A DNA stretch of 10,993 nucleotides from Dehalococcoidales bacterium (GTDB lineage: Bacteria; Chloroflexota; Dehalococcoidia; Dehalococcoidales; UBA5627): NCBI GenBank assembly GCA_012719115.1, contig JAAYAZ010000128.1:1-10993 (forward strand). Reading direction: 5' to 3'. A program made the translations under genes and the position numbers. Positions 1 to 5,554 of this stretch are shown here, piece after piece; position 1 is the first letter of the stretch; each line of letters opens with the position of its first letter. A model generated the notes under the pieces. It searched no databases. It was given only the letters and a program-made list of their open reading frames with translations, and had not been told where the DNA came from.

Positions 1-29
1 AAGGATCTGGAGGGTGGGGAGAAACGGCA
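1..29. repeat. Short dispersed repeat module A, left copy
   Basis: This 29-base module matches 5352-5380 at 24 of 29 positions and shares the core GTGGGGAGAAAC. It lies at the window edge and may extend further left. It is an intergenic module with no coding content. Confidence 0.6.
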
Positions 30-61
30 TAGAGGTATCTGCGGCAACAACCGAGAAATCC

Positions 62-89
62 TTAATAACCACCCCACACCAGATGCTTC
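62..89. repeat. Short dispersed repeat module B, left copy
   Basis: The 16-base core TTAATAACCACCCCAC followed by AGATGCTTC matches 5413-5440, with differences only in the three bases between them. On this side it runs directly into module C; on the right side it does not. Confidence 0.6.
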
Positions 90-118
90 ATTCGACCACC
101 ACGAATTCAGAATGACAG
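82..118. repeat. Short dispersed repeat module C, left copy
   Basis: These 37 bases match 5272-5308 at 36 positions; the only difference is A versus C at 111/5301. The last 16 bases (GAATTCAG then ATGACAG) recur once more at 214-229. The terminal CAGAATGACAG is the reverse complement of the CTGTCATTCTG start of module D at 4972 and 5318, which suggests these are ends of one modular element family. Confidence 0.7.
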
Positions 119-156
119 TATCAAAGGATGTTGAGTTCCGGCAAACCGGAATGAAA

Positions 157-172
157 TCCCGATTCATCGGGA
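157..172. repeat. 16-bp hairpin motif TCCCGAT-TC-ATCGGGA
   Basis: A perfect 7-bp inverted repeat with a two-base loop. It is one of five intact copies of the same hairpin in the window; the others are at 495-510, 660-675, 5062-5077 and 5227-5242. Confidence 0.6.
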
Positions 173-240
173 CTTCTTTCGTACATCATTTATACTTAGC
201 GTAGCTACTGTGCGAATTCAGTATGACAGTCAAAGCGTAG

Positions 241-259
241 GGGCGACCAATGGTCGCCC
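241..259. repeat. Palindrome GGGCGACC-AAT-GGTCGCCC
   Basis: Perfect 8-bp inverted repeat with a three-base loop, embedded in intergenic repeat DNA. There is no T-run on either side, so it is not a typical intrinsic terminator. It most likely belongs to a dispersed palindromic repeat, but this window has only one copy. Confidence 0.5.
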
Positions 260-460
260 GCCCGATATGTGTAAGCAATGCCCATCCAAGCAAGTTTCAA
301 CACATTAATCGTCAGAGTTCACAGGGAAAATTATAGTCCAATGCTTTTTGTTAGACGTATATTCGAGGCAAATCCCCTTTGATTTCCCTTTTCCAAAGTG
401 GAAGAATATGTTCGTCTTCAACCGTAAAGGAAAAATCAGATTATTCGCCAGACAAGGTTA

Positions 461-698
461 TTGCGGATAGTCCCTCTACACTGTCCATTCTGAGTCCCGA
501 CAGGTCGGGATTGCATGAATCTAATATAAATCAGAGAGGGACGACGAAGCAATCCCTACAATGCAACTTAATTACCCCACCCCGCATATGATAAGAATAT
601 CGTTACCTGTAATAAATTAGTCGCATCAATGAAAGACGTCAATCGTTGAGATTGCTTCATCCCGATAAATCGGGATCTCGCAACGACATTTCCACCCC
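461..698 (+). repeat. 238-bp direct repeat, left copy
   Basis: This stretch is about 95 % identical to 5029-5265 in the same orientation, with roughly eleven substitutions and one single-base indel near 485. Bases 600-658 match the other copy exactly. It carries two 7-2-7 hairpins (495-510 and 660-675) and ends just three bases before the -35 box of the downstream operon. I see no transposase or credible ORF inside it, so it looks like a nonautonomous or REP/MITE-like intergenic element. Confidence 0.85.
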
Positions 699-701
699 CT
701 A

Positions 702-730
702 TTGACAAGCACTGTTATAACTGTTATATT
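702..730 (+). promoter_or_regulatory. Sigma-70-type promoter of the six-gene operon
   Basis: The -35 box TTGACA (702-707) and the -10 box TATATT (725-730) are separated by exactly 17 bases, and the regulator's start codon lies at 761. The -10 falls inside a palindromic operator, so regulator binding should block polymerase. It is the only strong promoter found ahead of the operon. Confidence 0.8.
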
Positions 731-744
731 ATTTATATAACAGT
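711..744 (+). promoter_or_regulatory. Palindromic operator with an extra half-site
   Basis: The 25-bp palindrome at 720-744 has perfect 10-bp arms, ACTGTTATAT and ATATAACAGT, around a 5-bp centre. Immediately upstream (711-719) the half-site ACTGTTATA is repeated in direct orientation, so three copies of the 9-mer lie in 34 bp. The cluster covers the spacer and -10 of the promoter. GntR/YtrA-family proteins bind such inverted repeats as dimers and usually repress their own operon, so autorepression by the product of the next gene is the natural inference. Confidence 0.75.
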
Positions 745-760
745 TTGGGTAGGTAATAAT

Positions 761-1177
761 ATGTTGCTTACAATAGATGAAAATGACAACCGCCCTATTT
801 ACCTGCAAATAATCTCTCAAATCAGGGAGCAGGTGGGAAACGGGACTTTAAAACCGGGTGACGAACTGCCATCCGTCAGGGATGTTGCCGATTCGCTTAA
901 AATCAACATGCACACCGTCCGCAGCGCCTATCTGAAGCTGCGCGAGCAGGGCATTATCAGCATGCACCTCGGCAGAAGAGCTAAAATCGCCGCGATACAA
1001 CTGCAATCCGATACCGCATATGCGGAAGCCGATATCAAGGCACGGTTGAAGGAATTGATGACCGATGCCATACTACAGGGTATCAATCCAGAGGAACTAG
1101 CGATTCTGGTCAACCAGCTTTTAGAACAATTAAAAGAGGAGTTTAAATCAGACCAAGGAGAGCACTATGAAAGGTAA
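761..1177 (+). CDS. GntR-family transcriptional regulator, YtrA subfamily
   Basis: This 138-residue protein has the compact layout of YtrA-type GntR regulators. A winged helix-turn-helix spans about residues 10-80, with RPIYLQI (11-17), LKPGDELPSVRDVA (30-43) and the recognition-helix region NMHTVRSAYLKL (49-60). A short helical tail (about 86-127) follows, probably for dimerisation. There is no large effector domain of the FadR, HutC or MocR kind. YtrA-type proteins typically repress an adjacent ABC-transporter operon and are released under cell-envelope stress. The gene is first in such an operon, 17 bases after a palindromic operator that overlaps the promoter, so autorepression is likely. 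The ATG at 761 follows a GGGTAGG-like site. Its last 11 bases overlap the next gene. The inducing signal is unknown. Confidence 0.9.
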   Translation: MLLTIDENDNRPIYLQIISQIREQVGNGTLKPGDELPSVRDVADSLKINMHTVRSAYLKLREQGIISMHLGRRAKIAAIQLQSDTAYAEADIKARLKELMTDAILQGINPEELAILVNQLLEQLKEEFKSDQGEHYER

Positions 1178-2159
1178 ATTAATTCACCCGCTTTGGACAC
1201 ACCTTCCCGCTGTGGCGGCACTGATTTTCCTGGTAGTTTATATCATTATAAATGCCCCTTACGCGGCCAGTATCCCGATTCACTTCGGTTTCAACGGGGA
1301 AGCGAATGGTTACGGCTGGCCATGGCTGACATTCGGCTTGATTACAATACTGGCGCTTTTCTTTATATCACTTTCCGTCTTCCTGGACGAATTGTGGGCG
1401 CGGCAGGAAAAAAGGAAGGCCTTCAACTGGCTCTCGCTTATGGACGATATCGTGGTAGGAACAATGGCGGGCGTGTTTGTTTACCATGTTTCGTTTTTGG
1501 CATCCGGCGACAGCCTGTTCCATTTTCCGTGGAATTACCTGCTGATTTTCGGCGGAGTAGCCACTGCTGCCGCAGTACTGCTGGAAAAGCTGAGGCCGTT
1601 CCGCCCCAACCCGCTAACAGTATCCGCGCAGGACGACCGGGAGCTGCTAAAGGAAATTGCCGCGAAATTAAAGGATAAATCCGGCTTTGTTTACTGGGAT
1701 TCCCAGAATCCGGCTTATATTTATCTATTGACTATTTTAGTACCTCTTATCATGTTTGTATCGGGTATTTCGATGTGGGCTTATTCCCCCTGGTTTACCG
1801 CAATATTTGTCGTTATCGGCATATTGATGATTTTACCGTTTGGCGGCTTGCGTACTATCGTTACCGCAAAAGAGCTTTCGATTCGCCTGGGGATGACCGG
1901 AATCAGGGTTTTCCATATCGGTATGGACCAGATAGCGGCTGTTGAAATCCACGCATTTTCGCCGCTTAGAGACTTCGGCGGCTACGGAATCCGTGTAAAC
2001 AGTGAAATGCAGGCTTTCTATTTTAAAGGGAATACAGGGGTTAAGCTTACCAGAAGCGACGGGAAAAAATTCCTGGTCGGGTCAGATAATACCGAAAGAC
2101 TGGCAACCATAATTAAAACAGTTGCCTTTAACCGCCAAGACGGAAAATATGGATTATAA
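1167..2159 (+). CDS. DUF1648-like integral membrane protein with PH-like C-terminal domain
   Basis: The 330-residue protein has about six predicted membrane segments (roughly residues 12-34, 51-73, 93-112, 121-140, 184-206 and 208-227). Between the first two is IPIHFGFNGEANGYG (36-50), which resembles the signature loop of DUF1648/SdpI N-terminal regions (x-P-x-H-F-x-x-x-G-x-x-x-x-x-G). After the last membrane segment, residues about 230-325 look like a soluble beta-rich domain of the bacterial PH type (GIRVNSEMQAFYFKG, VKLTRSDGKKFLVGS). SdpI is the immunity protein against the SdpC killing peptide, but the exact role here is unknown. The ATG at 1167 has an AGGAG site six bases upstream and overlaps the regulator gene by 11 bases, which indicates translational coupling. 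The PH-like assignment is by pattern only. Confidence 0.75.
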   Translation: MKGKLIHPLWTHLPAVAALIFLVVYIIINAPYAASIPIHFGFNGEANGYGWPWLTFGLITILALFFISLSVFLDELWARQEKRKAFNWLSLMDDIVVGTMAGVFVYHVSFLASGDSLFHFPWNYLLIFGGVATAAAVLLEKLRPFRPNPLTVSAQDDRELLKEIAAKLKDKSGFVYWDSQNPAYIYLLTILVPLIMFVSGISMWAYSPWFTAIFVVIGILMILPFGGLRTIVTAKELSIRLGMTGIRVFHIGMDQIAAVEIHAFSPLRDFGGYGIRVNSEMQAFYFKGNTGVKLTRSDGKKFLVGSDNTERLATIIKTVAFNRQDGKYGL

Positions 2160-2775
2160 ATTGACAAGAAAAAGAGTTATATGGTTTTTCCTGGGGGCGG
2201 CCTGTTTTATCATCTCGCAACCGCTCACGAGGCTGCCGATACTGCAGCAGATGCAGCAATCGACGGATTTTATACTGGTATACAGCTTATACCCGTTATT
2301 AATCGGCATTTTAATTGCCCTATCGGCAGGCGTTTTCGAGGAAGGCGCACGCTTTTTATTTAAGCAATTTTTAATAAAACCGGCCGCCAGCGACTTTTCG
2401 CAGCCGCTCATTTTCGGACTCGGGCACGGCATCGCCGAAGCTTTTTTAGTCTTGATACCCGCCCTGTCGCTGGTTTCTGTTCCGGAACTGGGACTGGCTT
2501 TTTTTGAACGCATTCTAACTATAATTCTGCACGTAACATTGACAGTGGTGGTATGGAATGGATTCCAGAAGAACAGGAGAGTACTGTACCTGCTGATAGC
2601 AATACTGATTCACGGCTTGGTGGATTCGTTGATACCCATTCTATCACCGTTACCCAATGCCATCTTTTTACTGGAGGGGGCACTGGTGGTGGTGGATATT
2701 ATCATGGTCGGTTATGCCTGGTATTCCAGGAAATACTATACAGGGAGGAATAGTAATGAAAAAATCGGGGTTTAA
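2149..2775 (+). CDS. YhfC-family predicted intramembrane glutamic endopeptidase
   Basis: This is a multi-spanning membrane protein of 208 residues when started at the ATG 2149. An in-frame TTG at 2122 would add nine residues, but the ATG gives the same 11-base overlap with the preceding gene as seen one gene earlier. The key motifs of YhfC-type proteases, relatives of the CPBP (CAAX/Abi) and PrsW families, are visible in order: EEGAR (64-68), FGLGHGIAEA (89-98, with H93 and E97), H128 in a hydrophobic helix, and HGLVD (155-159). Such proteins are proposed to cut substrates within the membrane; several CPBP relatives are linked to bacteriocin self-immunity. The substrate here is unknown. Neighbouring candidates are the lipoprotein or DUF1648 protein of this operon, or an incoming peptide. 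Confidence 0.8.
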   Translation: MDYKLTRKRVIWFFLGAACFIISQPLTRLPILQQMQQSTDFILVYSLYPLLIGILIALSAGVFEEGARFLFKQFLIKPAASDFSQPLIFGLGHGIAEAFLVLIPALSLVSVPELGLAFFERILTIILHVTLTVVVWNGFQKNRRVLYLLIAILIHGLVDSLIPILSPLPNAIFLLEGALVVVDIIMVGYAWYSRKYYTGRNSNEKIGV

Positions 2776-3178
2776 GTTATTAGGTATTTTAGCAGGTGCG
2801 GTTATGATGTGCTGTGCTTTGCTTGCCGGGTGCACTCCACCCTTATCAAGCGATTTTAACGAAGAGGATGTGAAAAGCGCTGCGGAAAACGTTATTACAC
2901 TGATAAATTCACAGGATTCTGAAGGCTTAAAGGCGATTTGCAACGTACAGATGAGGCAGGCTCTGACCGATGACCTGTTAGACCAGATATATGAAGCCAT
3001 CGGCGAAGGCGGGCAATTTAAGAGCATAAAAGATATCAGTGTTTCGGGGGCAAAAGACAAATCGAGCGGTGAAGAATTTGCCATGGTCGTTGCCAAAGCA
3101 GAGTATGAAATCAGGACTTTTATTTTTACAATTACATTTACAAAGCAGATGAAGCTGGCCGGATTGTATTATAAGTAG
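2756..3178 (+). CDS. Small lipoprotein, DUF3887-like
   Basis: A 140-residue protein with a lipoprotein signal peptide: MKKSGFK, a hydrophobic stretch, then the lipobox LLAGC with the lipidation cysteine at residue 26. The mature part is small and soluble. It has the pattern of DUF3887-like domains: a helix ending in NVITLINSQDSEGL, a second helical region around ALTDDLLDQIYEAIG, then strands finishing with KLAGLYYK. It should be anchored on the outer face of the cytoplasmic membrane. The ATG at 2756 has GGGAGG seven bases upstream and lies inside the protease gene (20-base overlap); longer in-frame upstream starts lack a signal peptide and are rejected. Role unknown. A ligand-binding or sensor partner of the neighbouring transporter or protease is plausible. 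Confidence 0.75.
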   Translation: MKKSGFKLLGILAGAVMMCCALLAGCTPPLSSDFNEEDVKSAAENVITLINSQDSEGLKAICNVQMRQALTDDLLDQIYEAIGEGGQFKSIKDISVSGAKDKSSGEEFAMVVAKAEYEIRTFIFTITFTKQMKLAGLYYK

Positions 3179-3211
3179 ATAAAATATATATTTATTACGG
3201 GATTGAATTGC

Positions 3212-4132
3212 ATGATAATCGAAACAAATAATCTGACCAGAAAATTCGGTGACAGGCTGGCGGTGGATAATCTTAACCTGACAGCCGAAGAAGGAAAAAT
3301 ACTGGGCTTTTTAGGACCCAACGGAGCCGGGAAAACTACCACCATGCGTATGCTGGCCGGGCTTATCTCCCCTACTTCCGGGTATGCCGTTGTAGATGGT
3401 ATAAGACCGGATAAAGAAGCGGAACGTGTTCACGAAATCATCGGCATCCTCACCGAAACACCCGGTTTCTATAACAACCTGAGCGCGCAAAGAAACCTGG
3501 AATATTTTGCCGGTTTTTATAACTTGAGCGATGCCTCCGCCCAGATTGAGAAATACCTTAAGCTGATGGAATTATGGGAACGGAAAAGTGATAAAGTCGG
3601 CACCTTCTCCAAGGGAATGAAGCAACGTCTCGCCATTACCAGAGCTTTGATTCACAGGCCGAAGATTTTATTTCTGGACGAGCCGACATCCGGGCTTGAC
3701 CCGGAAGTATCGCAGGAAGTAAGAGGGTTGATTCAGAACCTCAGCCGCGAAGGCTATACCATCATACTATCTACGCACAACTTAAGCGAAGCGGAGCAGT
3801 TATGCCACCGTATTGCCGTTATTAGAAGCGCACTGGTGACGCTCGATACGCCCGCCAACTTGAGAAAGCGCCTATTTAAACACCAGACGATGATAAAGCT
3901 GGAAGAAATAGATGAAAATCTGATTCAGGCGATATCTAAACTGGATTATGTAAATAAACACAGCCGGGAAGAAAACACTTTGCTCATTGAACTGGCAGAC
4001 CCGTCGAAACATCAGTCGGATTTGATTAAAAAAATCGTAGAAGCCGGCGGCAGAATCATCGAAGTTACCGATAAAAAACACTCGCTGGAGGATATTTACC
4101 TCAGTCTTTTAAACGAAGAGGAAAAGATATGA
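3212..4132 (+). CDS. ABC transporter ATP-binding protein (ABC-2/export type)
   Basis: The 306-residue protein is a complete nucleotide-binding subunit. It shows Walker A GPNGAGKTT (35-43), a Q-loop region in which E82 stands in for Gln as in many DrrA/CcmA-like proteins, signature FSKGMKQ (132-138, replacing LSGGQ), Walker B ILFLDEP (152-158) and H-loop H189. A roughly 90-residue C-terminal extension follows, as is common in DrrA/NatA/BcrA-type ATPases. It powers the ABC-2 permease encoded next, with which it overlaps by four bases (ATGA). I chose the ATG at 3212 because a TTG at 3203 would leave no room for a ribosome binding site. The substrate cannot be read from sequence; drugs, antimicrobial peptides or sodium are the usual cargo of this group. 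Confidence 0.92.
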   Translation: MIIETNNLTRKFGDRLAVDNLNLTAEEGKILGFLGPNGAGKTTTMRMLAGLISPTSGYAVVDGIRPDKEAERVHEIIGILTETPGFYNNLSAQRNLEYFAGFYNLSDASAQIEKYLKLMELWERKSDKVGTFSKGMKQRLAITRALIHRPKILFLDEPTSGLDPEVSQEVRGLIQNLSREGYTIILSTHNLSEAEQLCHRIAVIRSALVTLDTPANLRKRLFKHQTMIKLEEIDENLIQAISKLDYVNKHSREENTLLIELADPSKHQSDLIKKIVEAGGRIIEVTDKKHSLEDIYLSLLNEEEKI

Positions 4133-4941
4133 CAAAGCAGCGTATCTTCAATATATTGAAAAAAGAGTGGCAGGTAATGTTTACCGAGCTAAACAGCCTG
4201 ATGCTGGTCACAGTGCTGCCGGTTATCATTCTGGCGCAGGGGCTGTTATATGTCTGGTTGATAGAGAAATTCGGCGGCGAGTCCATGATAAACAGTTCAT
4301 TCTTCCAATCCGTACTGCGAAAAATCAGTGAAGTTATGTCGGCAGTAAGCAATCTGGAAATCACTGAACAACTGCAGGTCTTTTTACTTTCGCAGTTCAA
4401 TTTTTACCTTTTACTGATTCCGGTAATGATAGCTGTCAGCTTTGCCACCTTCAGCATCGTCGATGAAAAACAAACACACAGCCTGGAGGCACTACTTGCA
4501 ACGCCGGTAAGGACATGGGAACTGCTGCTTGGAAAAGCCTTATCGGGAGCCATTCCTGCAATTATCGTAACCTGGATTTGCGGAGCACTCCTGCTACTGG
4601 GGGTGCAAGTACTGGGCTGGGGAGATCTGCTTACCTACTTCCTTAATCCGGCCTGGTTTATCATACTTTTCCTGCTGACGCCCGCCATATCCATACTCAG
4701 TTTTCTGCTGGGTGTTATCGGTTCCGCCCGAGCTAAAGACTCCAAGAGTGCACAGAACCTGGTAGTGCTGATTGTGCTTCCGGTTCTGGCTCTTATAGGC
4801 ATCCAGATTAGCGGGGTGGTCTGGTTTACCACGATATTGACGCTTGTTCTGGCTTTAGCCGTAGTTGTTATAGACTTCTTTGTCTTAAAAGTGGCGGTAC
4901 GCCTGTTTAGCCGGGAATCTATCATTATAAGCTGGAGATGA
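4129..4941 (+). CDS. ABC-2 type transporter permease
   Basis: This 270-residue membrane subunit has about six hydrophobic segments (around 23-45, 92-112, 133-160, 172-198, 208-230 and 232-258). The region DEKQTHSLEALLATPVRTWE (112-131) is the typical cytoplasmic coupling stretch of ABC-2 permeases, usually of the form E-x-x-x-x-T-L-E-x-L-L-x-x-P. RAKDSKSAQ (201-209) is also typical of the family. An extracytoplasmic loop of about 45 residues separates the first two membrane segments. It is the last gene of the operon and should pair with the preceding ATPase; with a single permease gene the transporter is probably a homodimer of permeases plus two ATPases. A long imperfect hairpin begins about 30 bases after its stop. 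Confidence 0.9.
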   Translation: MTKQRIFNILKKEWQVMFTELNSLMLVTVLPVIILAQGLLYVWLIEKFGGESMINSSFFQSVLRKISEVMSAVSNLEITEQLQVFLLSQFNFYLLLIPVMIAVSFATFSIVDEKQTHSLEALLATPVRTWELLLGKALSGAIPAIIVTWICGALLLLGVQVLGWGDLLTYFLNPAWFIILFLLTPAISILSFLLGVIGSARAKDSKSAQNLVVLIVLPVLALIGIQISGVVWFTTILTLVLALAVVVIDFFVLKVAVRLFSRESIIISWR

Positions 4942-4971
4942 CATTAAAGTCCTAGACGATGACTACAATAC

Positions 4972-5003
4972 CTGTCATTCTGGAAGTTCCGATGGGACGG
5001 AAC
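4972..5003 (+). repeat. Dispersed repeat module D, first copy
   Basis: A 32-base sequence identical to 5318-5349. It contains the inverted repeat GTTCCG-ATGGGA-CGGAAC (4986-5003). In this copy an outer TGTCAT (4973-4978) can also pair with ATGACA (5010-5015), giving an imperfect hairpin of about 43 bases shortly after the permease stop. It has no proper T-run on the plus side, so a terminator role is uncertain. Confidence 0.75.
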
Positions 5004-5028
5004 CCCGGCATGACAAATTAAAACGTCT

Positions 5029-5265
5029 TTGCGAGAAGTCCCTCCACATTGTCGTTCTGAGTCCCGACAGGTCGGGATTGAATGAATCTAATATAAATCA
5101 GAGAGGGACGACGAAGCAATCCCTACAATGCAACCTAATTACCCCACCCCGTATTTGATAAGAATATCGTTACCTGTAATAAATTAGTCGCATCAATGAA
5201 AGACGTCAATCGTTGAGATTGCTTCGTCCCGATAAATCGGGATCTCGCAACGACATTTCCACCCC
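5029..5265 (+). repeat. 238-bp direct repeat, right copy (237 bp)
   Basis: About 95 % identical to 461-698 and in the same orientation, 4.57 kb apart. It carries 7-2-7 hairpins at 5062-5077 and 5227-5242. Together with the left copy it brackets the whole six-gene operon. No terminal inverted repeats or target duplications could be defined with confidence, because other repeat modules abut both copies. Confidence 0.85.
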
Positions 5266-5271
5266 ACCCCT

Positions 5272-5308
5272 GATGCTTCATTCGACCACCACGAATTCAG
5301 CATGACAG
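5272..5308. repeat. Dispersed repeat module C, right copy
   Basis: Matches 82-118 at 36 of 37 bases. Here it follows the 238-bp repeat after six bases, whereas on the left flank module C lies several hundred bases upstream of that repeat. Confidence 0.7.
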
Positions 5309-5317
5309 CCCGTTATT

Positions 5318-5349
5318 CTGTCATTCTGGAAGTTCCGATGGGACGGAAC
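5318..5349 (+). repeat. Dispersed repeat module D, second copy
   Basis: Identical over 32 bases to 4972-5003, including the GTTCCG/CGGAAC inverted repeat. It is followed directly by module A instead of the closing ATGACA arm seen at the first copy. Confidence 0.75.
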
Positions 5350-5351
5350 TG

Positions 5352-5380
5352 AAGAATCCGGGGAGTGGGGAGAAACAGCA
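5352..5380. repeat. Short dispersed repeat module A, right copy
   Basis: Matches 1-29 at 24 of 29 positions. It follows module D directly and precedes module B by about 30 bases, a similar A-to-B spacing to that on the left flank. Confidence 0.6.
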
Positions 5381-5412
5381 AACCGGCTCCTTCAGCATCA
5401 CTTTGGTATTCT

Positions 5413-5440
5413 TTAATAACCACCCCACCTAAGATGCTTC
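5413..5440. repeat. Short dispersed repeat module B, right copy
   Basis: Shares TTAATAACCACCCCAC and AGATGCTTC with 62-89. It is followed by TCCCGAC-GC-GTC (5442-5453), a decayed form of the 7-2-7 hairpin in which the last four bases of the right arm no longer pair. Confidence 0.6.
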
Positions 5441-5482
5441 GTCCCGACGCGTCAAGACTCCGGCATAACAGTCGAATTTAAT

Positions 5483-5526
5483 AACAACAAAACAAAAAGG
5501 CCGCAAAGTTTTTAGCCTTGCAGCCT
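5483..5526 (-). terminator. Rho-independent terminator of the ribosomal protein operon
   Basis: Read on the minus strand, the stem AGGCTGCAA (5526-5518) pairs with TTGCGGCCT (5506-5498): nine base pairs, one of them G-U, around an 11-base loop. A T-rich tail with T5 followed by interrupted T-runs (5497-5483) comes next. It starts 28 bases after the rpsI stop and is well placed to end the operon. It lacks a good T-run for transcription from the plus side. Confidence 0.85.
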
Positions 5527-5554
5527 TCTATTTTCCGTATTAAATCGCAGGATA

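Larger units (their letters stand above)
1..470. other. Noncoding repeat-rich intergenic region, left flank
   Basis: I see no convincing gene here. The stretch is a patchwork of short modules, several of which recur at 5029-5440: 1-29 resembles 5352-5380, 62-89 resembles 5413-5440, and 82-118 resembles 5272-5308. It also holds three small perfect inverted repeats: TTCCGG/CCGGAA at 136-151, TCCCGAT/ATCGGGA at 157-172, and GGGCGACC/GGTCGCCC at 241-259. Nothing recognisable was found between about 270 and 460. The first module is at the window edge, so the repeat-rich DNA probably continues to the left. Confidence 0.7.
4942..5482. other. Noncoding repeat-rich intergenic region between convergent operons
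   Basis: No credible gene was found. From left to right it holds a module D copy with hairpin (4972-5015), the right copy of the 238-bp direct repeat (5029-5265), module C (5272-5308), a second module D (5318-5349), module A (5352-5380) and module B (5413-5440), followed by a decayed 7-2-7 hairpin at 5442-5457. It separates the plus-strand transporter operon from the minus-strand ribosomal operon. Confidence 0.75.

Noticed and set aside
379..591. Plus-strand open frame of 70 codons
   Set aside because: Much of it lies inside the 238-bp repeat and reads through a hairpin; the protein has no recognisable feature and there is no ribosome binding site. The matching frame is not kept as a gene at the right copy.
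626..820. Minus-strand open frame of 64 codons over the promoter region
   Set aside because: It covers the repeat end, promoter, operator and the start of the regulator gene, with no protein-like character.
2122..2148. Longer TTG start for the YhfC-type protease
   Set aside because: The ATG at 2149 gives a normal hydrophobic N-terminus and the same 11-base overlap seen between the preceding genes.
2657..2755. Upstream extension of the lipoprotein gene
   Set aside because: It would bury the signal peptide inside the protein and lies out of frame over the protease gene; the ATG at 2756 has a good ribosome binding site and a proper lipobox.
3179..3211. Possible internal promoter before the ABC ATPase gene
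   Set aside because: The gap is AT-rich but only 33 bases long, and no -35/-10 pair with reasonable spacing stands out.
4972..5440. Possible CRISPR array from short repeats
   Set aside because: Repeats differ in length and type, occur once or twice each, have irregular spacing, and no cas gene is present.
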